Shown here piece by piece: positions 41,723 through 51,503 of a stretch of DNA of 64,000 bases (the stretch's first letter is position 1; every line of letters starts with the position of its first letter). Location: assembly GCA_026645735.1 (NCBI GenBank), contig JAPKMT010000010.1:1-64000 (forward strand). Direction: 5' to 3'. Made by a program: the position numbers and the translations under genes. The notes beneath the pieces were generated by a model. The model saw nothing but the letters and a program-made list of their open reading frames with translations. It had not been told where the DNA came from and did no database searches. This stretch comes from Flexilinea sp. (lineage in GTDB: Bacteria > Chloroflexota > Anaerolineae > Anaerolineales > Anaerolineaceae).

Positions 41723-42604
41723 ATGAGTTTAGCCACATTTTTACAACATTGTCTGACCGGTATCTCTTTGGGTGGAGCATATGCTTTAATTGCAATCGGC
41801 TACACCATGGTCTATGGGATATTACGGTTGATCAACTTTGCTCATGGTGATCTCTTTATGATTGCCGGTTATCTCATGATTTTTACGTTGGCTGATTTTC
41901 CATGGTATATAGCGATTCCAATCGTGCTGATCGGAACAGTTGTAATCGGGATTGTGATTGAAAGGCTGGCATATAAACCGCTGCGATCTGCTCCCCGTAT
42001 GTCAATTATGATCTCGGCCATTGGCGTTTCGTTATTATTGCAGAACCTTGCAACCTATTTATTTACAGCCCTTCCGAGAGGTTATCCTGAAATTCCCTAT
42101 TTGAAACGAATTTACCAATTCGGCCCTCTTTCGGCATCTTTTGTAACTTTTCTCACACCGATCTTAACGATGGCACTCGTTTTTCTCATGGTAATGATGA
42201 TCAATAAGACGAAAATCGGTATGGCAATGAGAGCAGTTTCAAAAGATTATGAAACTGCTGAGATCATGGGAATTAAGATTAATTCTGTCGTCAGTTTCAC
42301 TTTTGCAATCGGATCCCTGTTGGCAGGAATCGGATCGATATTATATTTTACAGATCGTATGTCAGTAAATCCCTTTAGCGGATCTCTTCCTGGACTCAAA
42401 TGTTTTGTTGCCGCAGTGTTAGGCGGGATCGGAAGCATTCCTGGAGCGATGATCGGTGGATTTATTCTTGGAATTGGGGAAACATTCCTGGTTGCATTGG
42501 GTTTCTCGACCTTCAGTGATGCATTTACATTCATTTTGCTGATTGTTATGCTGTTAGTCAAGCCTACCGGATTGTTTGGCGAAAAAGCTACGGAGAAGGT
42601 ATAG
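41723..42604 (+). CDS. livH: Branched-chain amino acid ABC transporter permease
   Basis: GGAYALIAIGYTMVYGILRLINFAHGDLFMIAGY. Confidence 0.93.
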   Translation: MSLATFLQHCLTGISLGGAYALIAIGYTMVYGILRLINFAHGDLFMIAGYLMIFTLADFPWYIAIPIVLIGTVVIGIVIERLAYKPLRSAPRMSIMISAIGVSLLLQNLATYLFTALPRGYPEIPYLKRIYQFGPLSASFVTFLTPILTMALVFLMVMMINKTKIGMAMRAVSKDYETAEIMGIKINSVVSFTFAIGSLLAGIGSILYFTDRMSVNPFSGSLPGLKCFVAAVLGGIGSIPGAMIGGFILGIGETFLVALGFSTFSDAFTFILLIVMLLVKPTGLFGEKATEKV

Positions 42605-42609
42605 TATCT

Positions 42610-43701
42610 ATGAAAAAATCGACCAAGACACTCTTCAATATCATAGCGGTTTCAATAATCCTTGCAATGCTAATATTTTTAGAATTGAACAAGCGTAAAT
42701 ACAGCTATGATATTTCCATTATTGAAAGAAGCATCATCTATGCAGTCGCTGCAGTTGCCATGAATTTAACCAACGGTTTTACCGGGCTTTTCTCCTTAGG
42801 GCAGGCAGGCTTTATGGCAATTGGTGCTTATACGGTGGCTATTCTGACGATTCCTGTCGAAGCAAGAGCCGGTGTCTTTTATGTAACCGGAATGAATGAA
42901 TTTCTTTCCAAAATTGAACTGCCGTTTATCCCGGCGCTTTTGCTGGGTGGTTTTTTCGCTGCAGTTTTGGCTGGATTAATTGGTATTCCAGTGCTGCGAT
43001 TGAAAAGTGATTATCTGGCGATTGCCACTTTAGGTTTTTCAGAAATTATTCGATCGATTATTGCCAGCCCGCAATTGAACATGATCACGAATGGATCCTA
43101 CGGATTAAAAAAGATTCCACGTTTTCCATCAATATTTGTCCCGATGATCTTGTGTTCGCTTTGTATCCTGATTATCGTAATGTTGATCAATTCATCTTAT
43201 GGAAGAGCTTTCAAAGCCATTCGTGAAGATGAAACAGCAGCCGAAGCGATGGGGATCAATCTTTTTCGGCACAAACTGACTTCTTTCATGATCAGTTCTT
43301 TCTTTACCGGAATTGCAGGCGGATTGTTAGCCAGCTACATGGGAACAATTGATTCCGGTACTTTTAAAATTACGCTGACCTACGATATTTTGCTGATTAT
43401 GGTTTTGGGTGGTATGGGAAGTGTTACCGGAAGCATTTTGGGTTCATTTTTAGTTACTGCAGGACGTGAATGGCTGCGATTTTTTGATCAACCACTCACA
43501 TTGGGTAGCTGGCAGGTTCCGTTGTTTCGAACTGGATTCCGTATGGTCGTTTTTTCAATCTTATTAATGATAGTGGTACTCTTCTATTCGAAGGGATTAA
43601 TGGGATCGAAAGAATTCAGTTGGGAAGGTCTTTTAGGTTTCTTTAAAAATTTGTTCACGCGCAAACAAAAATTGAATGGAGGTGTTTCGAATGGAAAATA
43701 A
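42610..43701 (+). CDS. livM: Branched-chain amino acid ABC transporter permease
   Basis: NLTNGFTGLFSLGQAGFMAIGAYTVAI, RAFKAIREDETAAEAMGIN. Confidence 0.93.
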   Translation: MKKSTKTLFNIIAVSIILAMLIFLELNKRKYSYDISIIERSIIYAVAAVAMNLTNGFTGLFSLGQAGFMAIGAYTVAILTIPVEARAGVFYVTGMNEFLSKIELPFIPALLLGGFFAAVLAGLIGIPVLRLKSDYLAIATLGFSEIIRSIIASPQLNMITNGSYGLKKIPRFPSIFVPMILCSLCILIIVMLINSSYGRAFKAIREDETAAEAMGINLFRHKLTSFMISSFFTGIAGGLLASYMGTIDSGTFKITLTYDILLIMVLGGMGSVTGSILGSFLVTAGREWLRFFDQPLTLGSWQVPLFRTGFRMVVFSILLMIVVLFYSKGLMGSKEFSWEGLLGFFKNLFTRKQKLNGGVSNGK

Positions 43702-44533
43702 TGTTCTAAAACTCGAACACTGTACCATGCAATTCGGTGGTGTCGTGGCGGTTGATGATTTTTCGATGGAAGTCAATGAACACGAAATTGTGGCATTAAT
43801 TGGTCCTAATGGCGCTGGAAAAACTACTGCTTTTAATTTTGTAACCGGCGTATATGAACCAACCAATGGTAAAGTCTTCTTTCATAATGAGTTGATGGTC
43901 GCCAATCATCCAGCCGGAAAGATGAAAAAGCTGTATAAAGGCGATCCGGATCAGATTTGTGAAAAAGTGGTTCGAAAAACTCCTGATCAAATCACTAAGA
44001 TGGGAATTGCGCGTACTTTTCAAAACATCCGTTTATTTAAGGCATTGACGGTTTTTGAAAATGTTTTAATCGCAAAACATATGCATGCAAAATCCGGATT
44101 ACTGAAAACAGCAATGCACTTGAATTATAAAGAAGAGATTAAAATGAGGAAAGAAGCCATGGAATTATTAGAAATGCAGAATCTGGCTGCATATCGAAAT
44201 GACATTGCTTCCTCTCTGCCCTACGGGCAACAACGCCATTTGGAAATTGCTCGCGCTCTTGCAACCAATCCGACATTGCTGCTATTGGATGAACCCGCTG
44301 CCGGAATGAACCCTCAGGAAACAGATGAATTAGCGGCTTTCATCAAGAAAACAAAAGAAGATTTTAATCTGACGGTTTTTCTGATTGAACATCACATGGA
44401 CCTGGTGATGGGCATATCTGATCGGATTTATGTGCTTGATTTTGGGAAAATGATTGCACATGGTTTGCCTGCCGATATTCAAAACAATGATCGTGTAATA
44501 CAAGCGTACCTTGGGGTGGAAGAAAATGCTTAA
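43691..44533 (+). CDS. livG: Branched-chain amino acid ABC transporter ATP-binding protein
   Basis: LIGPNGAGKTTAFNFVTGVYEP, LPYGQQRHLEIARAL. Confidence 0.93.
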   Translation: MENNVLKLEHCTMQFGGVVAVDDFSMEVNEHEIVALIGPNGAGKTTAFNFVTGVYEPTNGKVFFHNELMVANHPAGKMKKLYKGDPDQICEKVVRKTPDQITKMGIARTFQNIRLFKALTVFENVLIAKHMHAKSGLLKTAMHLNYKEEIKMRKEAMELLEMQNLAAYRNDIASSLPYGQQRHLEIARALATNPTLLLLDEPAAGMNPQETDELAAFIKKTKEDFNLTVFLIEHHMDLVMGISDRIYVLDFGKMIAHGLPADIQNNDRVIQAYLGVEENA

Positions 44534-45242
44534 GATCAATCACTTAAAAGTCTCTTATGGCGGAATCAAGGCTCTAAATGATATTTCGTTTGAAGTACCG
44601 GCAGGAAAAATCGTTACTTTGATTGGTGCAAACGGCGCCGGTAAGAGTACGACATTACGCTCAATCATCGGTTTGGTTAAAGCGGATAGCGGTGAAATCC
44701 TTTATAACGATACCAATATCGTCGGTTTACCTACCAATAAGATTGTCGGAGAGGGAATTGCGCTGGTTCCTGAAGGGCGTCGGACGTTTCCGGATATGAC
44801 GGTTTTGGAAAATCTGAAAATCGGGGCTTATTTGAGGACTGATAAGACACAAATTCAGGAAGATATTGATTGGATCTATTCCATTTTTCCCCGACTCAAG
44901 GAACGCCACTGGCAACAAGCCGGCACCTTATCCGGCGGTGAACAGCAGATGCTGGCAGTGGGTAGAGCTTTAATGAGCCGTCCGAAATTGATGATGATGG
45001 ATGAGCCCTCCCTGGGATTGGCTCCGATTGTGGTTCAGGAAATCTTCTCGATTATTCGGAAAATCAACAACGACGGGGTCACTATTTTATTGATTGAGCA
45101 GAATGCCAACATGGCTCTGCGGACTGCTGATTTCGGATATGTTCTTTCAACCGGGCATATCACGATGTATGGCACGGGCAAGGAACTGTTGGAGAATGAA
45201 GAAATTAAAGCTGCCTATTTAGGCAAGAAAAAGAAGATGTGA
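44526..45242 (+). CDS. livF: Branched-chain amino acid ABC transporter ATP-binding protein
   Basis: LIGANGAGKSTTLRSIIGL, GTLSGGEQQMLAVGRALM. Confidence 0.93.
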   Translation: MLKINHLKVSYGGIKALNDISFEVPAGKIVTLIGANGAGKSTTLRSIIGLVKADSGEILYNDTNIVGLPTNKIVGEGIALVPEGRRTFPDMTVLENLKIGAYLRTDKTQIQEDIDWIYSIFPRLKERHWQQAGTLSGGEQQMLAVGRALMSRPKLMMMDEPSLGLAPIVVQEIFSIIRKINNDGVTILLIEQNANMALRTADFGYVLSTGHITMYGTGKELLENEEIKAAYLGKKKKM

Positions 45243-45263
45243 CAGATTCCAATTCGAGTTCCC

Positions 45264-45309
45264 AAAGGGTATTGTTGACTGAGTTTCGGTGAAACAATAC
45301 CTTTTTTTT
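45264..45309 (+). terminator. Intrinsic terminator after livF
   Basis: aaagggtattgtt ... aacaataccttttttt. Confidence 0.75.
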
Positions 45310-45382
45310 ATGATCTATTGAATAAACCGGATAAAAATTCTAAGAGCTGCACGAAAATAAACCAGACAGGACAAGCTAATCA

Positions 45383-45898
45383 ATGAAAACGACAGATAAC
45401 GAACGATTTTTCAATTTTAACCATGAGAAGGATATCGCATTCCTTCGGAGGGCAATTGCAGTATCATTTCAATCCAGAAAGGATGGTAACACGCCATTCG
45501 GTGCCATTCTGGTGGATGCAATGGGGAATATCCTGTTGGAACAGCCGAATATGGAAATTACAACCCATGACTGTACCATGCATGCTGAACTCGGGCTGGT
45601 GCGGGCAGCTTCGCAGAAGTATCCGAAAGATTTCCTATGGGACTGTTCCTTATACACATCTTGTGAACCTTGCGCGATGTGTACCGGTGGAATTTACTGG
45701 GCGAATGTCGGACGGATTGTTTACGCGATGACAGAGAAAGAATTGTTAGGTCTGACAGGGAGTCATGAACAAAATCCGACTTTTGACAGCGACTGCCGTT
45801 CGATCCTTTCCCATGGACAAAAAAATATTATTGTGGTCGGTCCTTTTCCTGAGCTGGTGAAAGAGGCGGCTGCTGCACATGAAGGGTATTGGAACTGA
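45383..45898 (+). CDS. Nucleoside/guanine deaminase, CDA superfamily
   Basis: HAEL...SCEPCAMCTGGIYWANVGRIVYAMTEKELLGL zinc deaminase motifs; resembles GuaD-type guanine deaminase; purine gene neighbourhood. Confidence 0.82.
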   Translation: MKTTDNERFFNFNHEKDIAFLRRAIAVSFQSRKDGNTPFGAILVDAMGNILLEQPNMEITTHDCTMHAELGLVRAASQKYPKDFLWDCSLYTSCEPCAMCTGGIYWANVGRIVYAMTEKELLGLTGSHEQNPTFDSDCRSILSHGQKNIIVVGPFPELVKEAAAAHEGYWN

Positions 45899-46361
45899 TT
45901 GCCTGAATTGCATCCACAATTGCCTGATATCCTGTACAGCGGCATAAGTTTCCGGAAATAGCTCGCCTGATTTCCTCTTCAGTTGGATGGGGATTCTTGT
46001 CCAGCAGCGCTTTGGCGGACAGGATCATTCCGGGAGTGCAGAAGCCGCATTGAACAGCTCCATTATCTATAAAAGCCTGCTGCAGTCGACATAACTCACC
46101 GTTTTCAGCCAAGCCTTCAACGGTTACGAGTTCAGCACCTTCAACCTGCACAGCCAGCATCAGGCAGGAATTTACCGCTTCTCCATTCAAAAGAATGGTA
46201 CAAGCTCCGCATTCACCTTCTCCGCATCCCTCTTTTACACCCGTGAGCTGCAAATTCTCCCGCAGGAAATCGATCAGACGCAAATCGCTGTCAATCTCTT
46301 TTTGAACTGGAACACCATTGACCCGGCATGAAATTGTCCGGATTGCCATTTTCACCCCCAA
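45828..46361 (-). CDS. Xanthine dehydrogenase family iron-sulfur subunit
   Basis: CGEGECGACTILLNG, QCGFCTPGMILSAKALL, GNLCRCTGYQAIVDAI. Confidence 0.93.
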   Translation of the reverse strand: MGVKMAIRTISCRVNGVPVQKEIDSDLRLIDFLRENLQLTGVKEGCGEGECGACTILLNGEAVNSCLMLAVQVEGAELVTVEGLAENGELCRLQQAFIDNGAVQCGFCTPGMILSAKALLDKNPHPTEEEIRRAISGNLCRCTGYQAIVDAIQAISSNTLHVQQPPLSPAQEKDRPQ

Positions 46362-46388
46362 ATATTTTCTCTTGAATACAAAATGAGT

Positions 46389-47222
46389 CTATTTTTCAAG
46401 TTGCTGTAACAAAACCCGCAGTATATTTCCGGCTACCTCCCTGCGGTAAGCCGCAGTCGCTCGCACATCATCGATTGGCGAAATTTCATCACGGATCAGC
46501 CGGATTGATTCATGGACAGCCTCATCATTGAACCGATTAGCCAGTAAAAATTTTTCAGTGCGAAAAGCGCGTATCGGAGTTGGTGCTGCAGATCCGACTG
46601 TAATCCGAATCGTTTCAAATTTTCCTTCTCGAATTTCAGCATAAATTGCCTCGCTGAGCACTGCGACAGCCAGTGCGTTCCTTTTCCCAACTTTATAGAA
46701 ACAGGATTTTCCCGATTGATTCGGGATAATCAGCGCAGTTAGAATTTCGTCTGGTCTGATCACTGTCTTCCCCGGACCTGTAAAAAAATCATACAGCGGA
46801 ACCGTCCGTTTTTCTGATTCGCTTATCAGTTCGATTTTTGCATCCAAAGCCAGGAGGGCAATGATACCATCTCCGGCTGGCGAACCGGTAACAATATTTC
46901 CGCCGATTGTCGCACGGTTACGGATCTGTGGAGCCCCCATTTCACAGGCAGCCTGTCTCAGCGCAGCACAAAAAGGATGAGCATCCAATTCTCTTTCCAG
47001 CGTTGCGAATGTTGTCAATGCACCAATACGGATGCAATCCACCTCATTAGAAATTTCTTTTAACATCGAAATACCGCAAATATCTATCAATGAATCAACG
47101 GATAGTTTATTTCGCACCTTTTTAACCAGTAAATCGGTGCCGCCGGCTACAATGGCTGCGTTCTTCTTTGTATTCAATAAACTAACTGCTTCTTCCAGGC
47201 TGCTGACTGAAAAAACATCCAT
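46389..47222 (-). CDS. Xanthine dehydrogenase family FAD-binding subunit
   Basis: AAIVAGGTDLLVKKVRNK, RNRATIGGNIVTGSPAGDGI. Confidence 0.92.
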   Translation of the reverse strand: MDVFSVSSLEEAVSLLNTKKNAAIVAGGTDLLVKKVRNKLSVDSLIDICGISMLKEISNEVDCIRIGALTTFATLERELDAHPFCAALRQAACEMGAPQIRNRATIGGNIVTGSPAGDGIIALLALDAKIELISESEKRTVPLYDFFTGPGKTVIRPDEILTALIIPNQSGKSCFYKVGKRNALAVAVLSEAIYAEIREGKFETIRITVGSAAPTPIRAFRTEKFLLANRFNDEAVHESIRLIRDEISPIDDVRATAAYRREVAGNILRVLLQQLEK

Positions 47223-47357
47223 CAGATTTTCTCCTGTAACTATTTTTCCTGCGATAAATTATGTGGTTTCAAATGCGAAAAATTTTCGGTTTCATATATT
47301 TCAAAATCCAGACTGGCTTTTCGAAAATGGGCAGGAAATTTTCAAAAAAAAACTGGT

Positions 47358-47855
47358 CTAATCCCATCCATTGATCAGATAATTGGGAATGTGATCGAAT
47401 TTCTCCAAATAACTGCCATCCGGAAACTCTTCAAAATCTATCATGTAGTAGTTAAAATTCTCATAGATAAACGGCACCTCATAAACCATCCCCTTCAATC
47501 GGGCTGCCTGATCGAAATATGCCGTACCGCTCAGATTGTCCTCCGCCATCTCAATTCGTTTGAAATTTATCCATAATGGTGTCAGATACGGGTAAGAGCG
47601 TTCTTTGAGGAATGCTTCAATAAATTCATTTTCTGTGATCGATTTGCGGTAGTCTTGTGTGAGAAAAGAATAGATTCCTTTCGGGTTTGCATAATGATGA
47701 TTGATTTCTTCAGCGAAGGCTTTTACACGTTTTTCGGCAGCACTTTCCGATGGAAGGTTGAAACCATGCGTAAACATAAATCCGGCGATACCTAATATTG
47801 CCCCTATACAAATGACAAGCACAATTTTCCTGATAATTTTCAGATGTTTGTTCAT
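47358..47855 (-). CDS. Hypothetical membrane-anchored protein, 165 aa
   Basis: One N-terminal TM segment; start overlaps the stop of the upstream permease. Confidence 0.65.
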   Translation of the reverse strand: MNKHLKIIRKIVLVICIGAILGIAGFMFTHGFNLPSESAAEKRVKAFAEEINHHYANPKGIYSFLTQDYRKSITENEFIEAFLKERSYPYLTPLWINFKRIEMAEDNLSGTAYFDQAARLKGMVYEVPFIYENFNYYMIDFEEFPDGSYLEKFDHIPNYLINGWD

Positions 47856-48793
47856 CGTTCCATTCTCGAATATGGTTTTGTATATGCACTGGGAAATTCA
47901 GCTTTTTTCGAGACGGTAATTAACGCGATTATGGTTACCAGATACGGAAGCATTAATAAAAATTGATTCGGAATCGGGACACCGATTGCCTGAAAGCGTA
48001 TTTGTAAAGCACTGGCAATCCCAAACAACAACGAACCGGCCATTGCACGTAACGGATTCCAACGGGCAAATACAACTACGGCTACTGCGATAAATCCTCG
48101 TCCTGCAATCATCGTATCTGAAAAAGAATTCATGTAGGCAATTGACATAAAAGCACCCGATAATCCGGCAAAAGCACCGCCGATGATGACCGCAGTGTAT
48201 CGGATTTTTGTTACACTGATTCCTTTGGAATCAGCTGCCCGTGGATGCTCGCCGACAGCCTTCACATTCAACCCGAATGTAGTTTTTTCAAGGACAACCC
48301 AATTTATGATTGCCAGAATATAAGCAAGGTAAACGATCAGGTTGTGCTGGAAAAAAATCGTTCCAATGTATGGAATTCGGCTCAACAAAGGGACGTCAAA
48401 TTTTGTCAGTGATTCCACCTGGGGCGGAAGCTTCTGAATTCCGAAAATTATCCGATAGATAAACGAGGAAAAACCAATGCCCAAAATGGTCAGCGCTGTT
48501 CCGGCGATTACCTGATTTGCACGGATCGTAACGCTCAAGAAAGCCATAAATGCGCTGCAAATCATCCCGATGACAATACCGCCCAAAAATCCAATGAAAA
48601 GGCTTTTTGAAAAATACGCGCAGACGAAACCCGCCATTGCACTCATGGTCATAGTACCTTCCAGACCGAGGTTCAGAATCCCGGATCTTTGCGTATAGAT
48701 TTCTCCGAGTGCCGTCAATAAAATCGGTGTGGCAAGACGGATTGTACTGGCAAAAATACTGACGAAGAAAGTTGCGGTGAAGATATTATCCAT
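47852..48793 (-). CDS. Nucleoside-type ABC transporter permease (BMP/NupQ-like)
   Basis: PILLTALGEIYTQRSGILNLGLEGTMTMSAMAGF. Confidence 0.9.
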   Translation of the reverse strand: MDNIFTATFFVSIFASTIRLATPILLTALGEIYTQRSGILNLGLEGTMTMSAMAGFVCAYFSKSLFIGFLGGIVIGMICSAFMAFLSVTIRANQVIAGTALTILGIGFSSFIYRIIFGIQKLPPQVESLTKFDVPLLSRIPYIGTIFFQHNLIVYLAYILAIINWVVLEKTTFGLNVKAVGEHPRAADSKGISVTKIRYTAVIIGGAFAGLSGAFMSIAYMNSFSDTMIAGRGFIAVAVVVFARWNPLRAMAGSLLFGIASALQIRFQAIGVPIPNQFLLMLPYLVTIIALITVSKKAEFPSAYTKPYSRMER

Positions 48794-49856
48794 TGTGCTG
48801 GTACCTGCGTTTTCTAAAAAAGGATTGAATGCTTTCGGCTTTAAATGCGGTTCGGGTAATCACAAAAACAACAATCAGTCCCTGAATAATGTCAACCAGA
48901 GAATATGGAATTCCAGTTAAATTCTGCATTGTATTACCGCCGACAATCAGGACCGAGAAGAAATAGGCAGAAATCGCAATTCCCAGTGGATTGAGATTTC
49001 CAAGCAATGCAATAACGATTGCGATCGATCCATAACTGCCGGCCAAATCGGTCATCAATCGAAAATGGATTCCATGGATTTCATTCCAACCGGCTATCCC
49101 GGATAGACCTCCTGACAAGAGCATGGCGACGATGATGATTTTCTTATTATTGATACCGGCATAACGGGACACATCATTTCCCTGACCGGCCAGTTCAATT
49201 TTAAAACCGAGCGTAGATCGCCAAAACAGTATCATCAATAAAAGAATTGCAATCGCTACGAACAATCCGGCATGTAATCTGCCGCCAACGATTAATTTTG
49301 GAAGACGCAGAACTTTCTCGATAACCGCAGATTGCGGGTAACCGAATCCATTTGGGTCCATCATCGGACCATAGACCAGATAGGCGAGCAGGAAAGTGGC
49401 AATATAATCCAGCATGAGTGTTGTAATGACTTCGTTCGCATTAAATCGAGCCTTCAGCCACCCAGCCAGGCCACCCCAGAGCGCACCACCAATAAATGCG
49501 AAAATGAAAGAAAGAATTATCGTTGGAATTGGAGGTAATTTGAAATATAAGCAGACAACGACGGAAAGAATCGTACCAATTGTGAACTGACCGCCGGCAC
49601 CAATATTCCATATTTGGTTCTTAAATGCAATCGAGATTCCCTGAGCCATCAACATCAGTGGGATCGCTTTGACAAAGGTCTCCGAAATCCGATATGAGTT
49701 GCTGAAGGCTCCTTCCAGAAGTGCCTTGTATGCAGCAATTGGATCATTCCCTGCGATGACGATCAGGACAGCTCCTGAAAGCAGGGCTCCCGCCACCATC
49801 AGCAAAGCGGGAAAAATAGCCTGAGTTATCTTAATAATTTTCTTTGACACTGGCAT
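48786..49856 (-). CDS. Nucleoside-type ABC transporter permease (NupP-like)
   Basis: IWNIGAGGQFTIGTILSVV, ANEVITTLMLDYIATFLLAYLVYGPMMDPNG. Confidence 0.9.
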   Translation of the reverse strand: MPVSKKIIKITQAIFPALLMVAGALLSGAVLIVIAGNDPIAAYKALLEGAFSNSYRISETFVKAIPLMLMAQGISIAFKNQIWNIGAGGQFTIGTILSVVVCLYFKLPPIPTIILSFIFAFIGGALWGGLAGWLKARFNANEVITTLMLDYIATFLLAYLVYGPMMDPNGFGYPQSAVIEKVLRLPKLIVGGRLHAGLFVAIAILLLMILFWRSTLGFKIELAGQGNDVSRYAGINNKKIIIVAMLLSGGLSGIAGWNEIHGIHFRLMTDLAGSYGSIAIVIALLGNLNPLGIAISAYFFSVLIVGGNTMQNLTGIPYSLVDIIQGLIVVFVITRTAFKAESIQSFFRKRRYQHNG

Positions 49857-51372
49857 TGTCCCCCTGACGTTTCCCCATCATCAGCAATCCAATCGCTTCT
49901 GGTTGTGATCCTTTCGGCAGAACACCCATCAACTCGCCATTATAAATTACGGCAATACGATCTGAAAGTTGAATGATTTCTTCAATGTCGGCTGAAATCA
50001 ATAATACTGCTGATCCTTTGCTGCGGGCTTCCAGCAGACGTGATCGCACATATTCTGTCGCCCCGACATCCAAACCGCGTGTAGGCTGGTTGGCGATCAG
50101 AACAGATGGATCATCTGCTAGTTCACGGGCCAATATTACCTTTTGCTGATTGCCGCCGGAGAGATCCCTGGTGATATCTTCCGTAGAATTTGTCTTGATT
50201 TGAAAATCCTGAATCATCTTTTTTGCATGATCTTTTATATTTTTATAATTCAGCAATCCATTTTTTGCATATGGCTGCTGATAAAATCGTTTTATAACCA
50301 GATTTTTGCTGACGCAGAACCCCATCGCCAGACCCATACTTTGGCGATCTTCCGGGATGTGCGCAACACCTTCATTGATATAAAAAACAGGAGGTTTATT
50401 CACGGCTTCCTTGCCGTTTATGAAAATTAGTCCCCCTTCGGCCGGACGCAGTCCGGTCAAGGCTTCGGCGAGCTCTTTTTGACCATTTCCGTCAACACCA
50501 GCCAATCCGACAATCTCTCCTTCTGCGACAGAAAGCGAAAAATTTCTGACTGCAGAAAAGTCTTTATCGTTTCTGACCGAGAGGTTTTTCATACTGATCC
50601 GTTCTTTACCGGGTTTCACGGCAACCGGATAAAAATCAAACAGAACATCCCTTCCGACCATTAATCGGGAAAGCTCTTCTTTTGTTGTTGCCGGAGTGAC
50701 TTTTAATGAATTGATCATTTTTCCGTCACGCAGGATTGTGACGTCATCTACCACCGATAATATTTCTTCGAGTTTATGCGTGATCAGGATCATTGATTTT
50801 CCATCGTCCCGCATTTGGCGCAAGATGGAGAACAGAGTTTCCGCTTCCTGTGGTGTTAAGACGGCGGTCGGTTCGTCAAGAATCAGGATGTTAGCTCCTT
50901 GATAAATTGTAGTTAAAATCTCAACCCGCTGCTGTTCTCCGACAGAAAGCTGCCAGATTCGGGCATACGGATCTACCATCAGATGATATTTGTCGGAAAG
51001 TTCTCGGATCTCCGCAGCAACTTTTTTTGTATCCAGAAAGATCCCGCGGCTTGATTTTCGCCCCAGCATAATATTCTCGACCACTGTTAACGGGCGGGCT
51101 AACATAAAATGCTGATGAACCATACCAATTCCGGAAGAAATTGCTTTCAATGGTGAACTAATATCGGTTTTTTGCCCGTGGATATATATTTCCCCTTCTT
51201 CCTGTCGGTATAGTCCATAGAGAACGTTCATCAAAGTGGTCTTCCCGGCTCCGTTTTCCCCAAGAAGACCATGGATCGATTTTTCACGTAACTTAAAATC
51301 TACGGCATCATTGGCTTTAAGATGACCAAAGATTTTCGTAATATTCCGCATTTCTATCGCGAATTTTTCCAA
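49831..51372 (-). CDS. Nucleoside-type ABC transporter ATPase with two ABC domains (NupO-like)
   Basis: GLLGENGAGKTTLMNVLYGLY, LSVGEQQRVEILTTIYQGA, DLSGGNQQKVILARELA. Confidence 0.93.
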   Translation of the reverse strand: MEKFAIEMRNITKIFGHLKANDAVDFKLREKSIHGLLGENGAGKTTLMNVLYGLYRQEEGEIYIHGQKTDISSPLKAISSGIGMVHQHFMLARPLTVVENIMLGRKSSRGIFLDTKKVAAEIRELSDKYHLMVDPYARIWQLSVGEQQRVEILTTIYQGANILILDEPTAVLTPQEAETLFSILRQMRDDGKSMILITHKLEEILSVVDDVTILRDGKMINSLKVTPATTKEELSRLMVGRDVLFDFYPVAVKPGKERISMKNLSVRNDKDFSAVRNFSLSVAEGEIVGLAGVDGNGQKELAEALTGLRPAEGGLIFINGKEAVNKPPVFYINEGVAHIPEDRQSMGLAMGFCVSKNLVIKRFYQQPYAKNGLLNYKNIKDHAKKMIQDFQIKTNSTEDITRDLSGGNQQKVILARELADDPSVLIANQPTRGLDVGATEYVRSRLLEARSKGSAVLLISADIEEIIQLSDRIAVIYNGELMGVLPKGSQPEAIGLLMMGKRQGDNASVKENY

Positions 51373-51398
51373 ACCGCCTCAGCTTTTTTTTTGGAAGC

Positions 51399-51474
51399 AG
51401 CGGAAATTTGAAAGATCTCAGGAACGAATGAAATTACCGACCGTAACTGGATTCAACGCTTTCAAATTTCCGCT
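51399..51474. repeat. 16-bp inverted repeat with 44-nt spacer
   Basis: agcggaaatttgaaag (51399-51414) / ctttcaaatttccgct (51459-51474), perfect. Confidence 0.9.
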
Positions 51475-51503
51475 TAATTTTTATTTATAGTAGTTGCTAT
51501 CGA

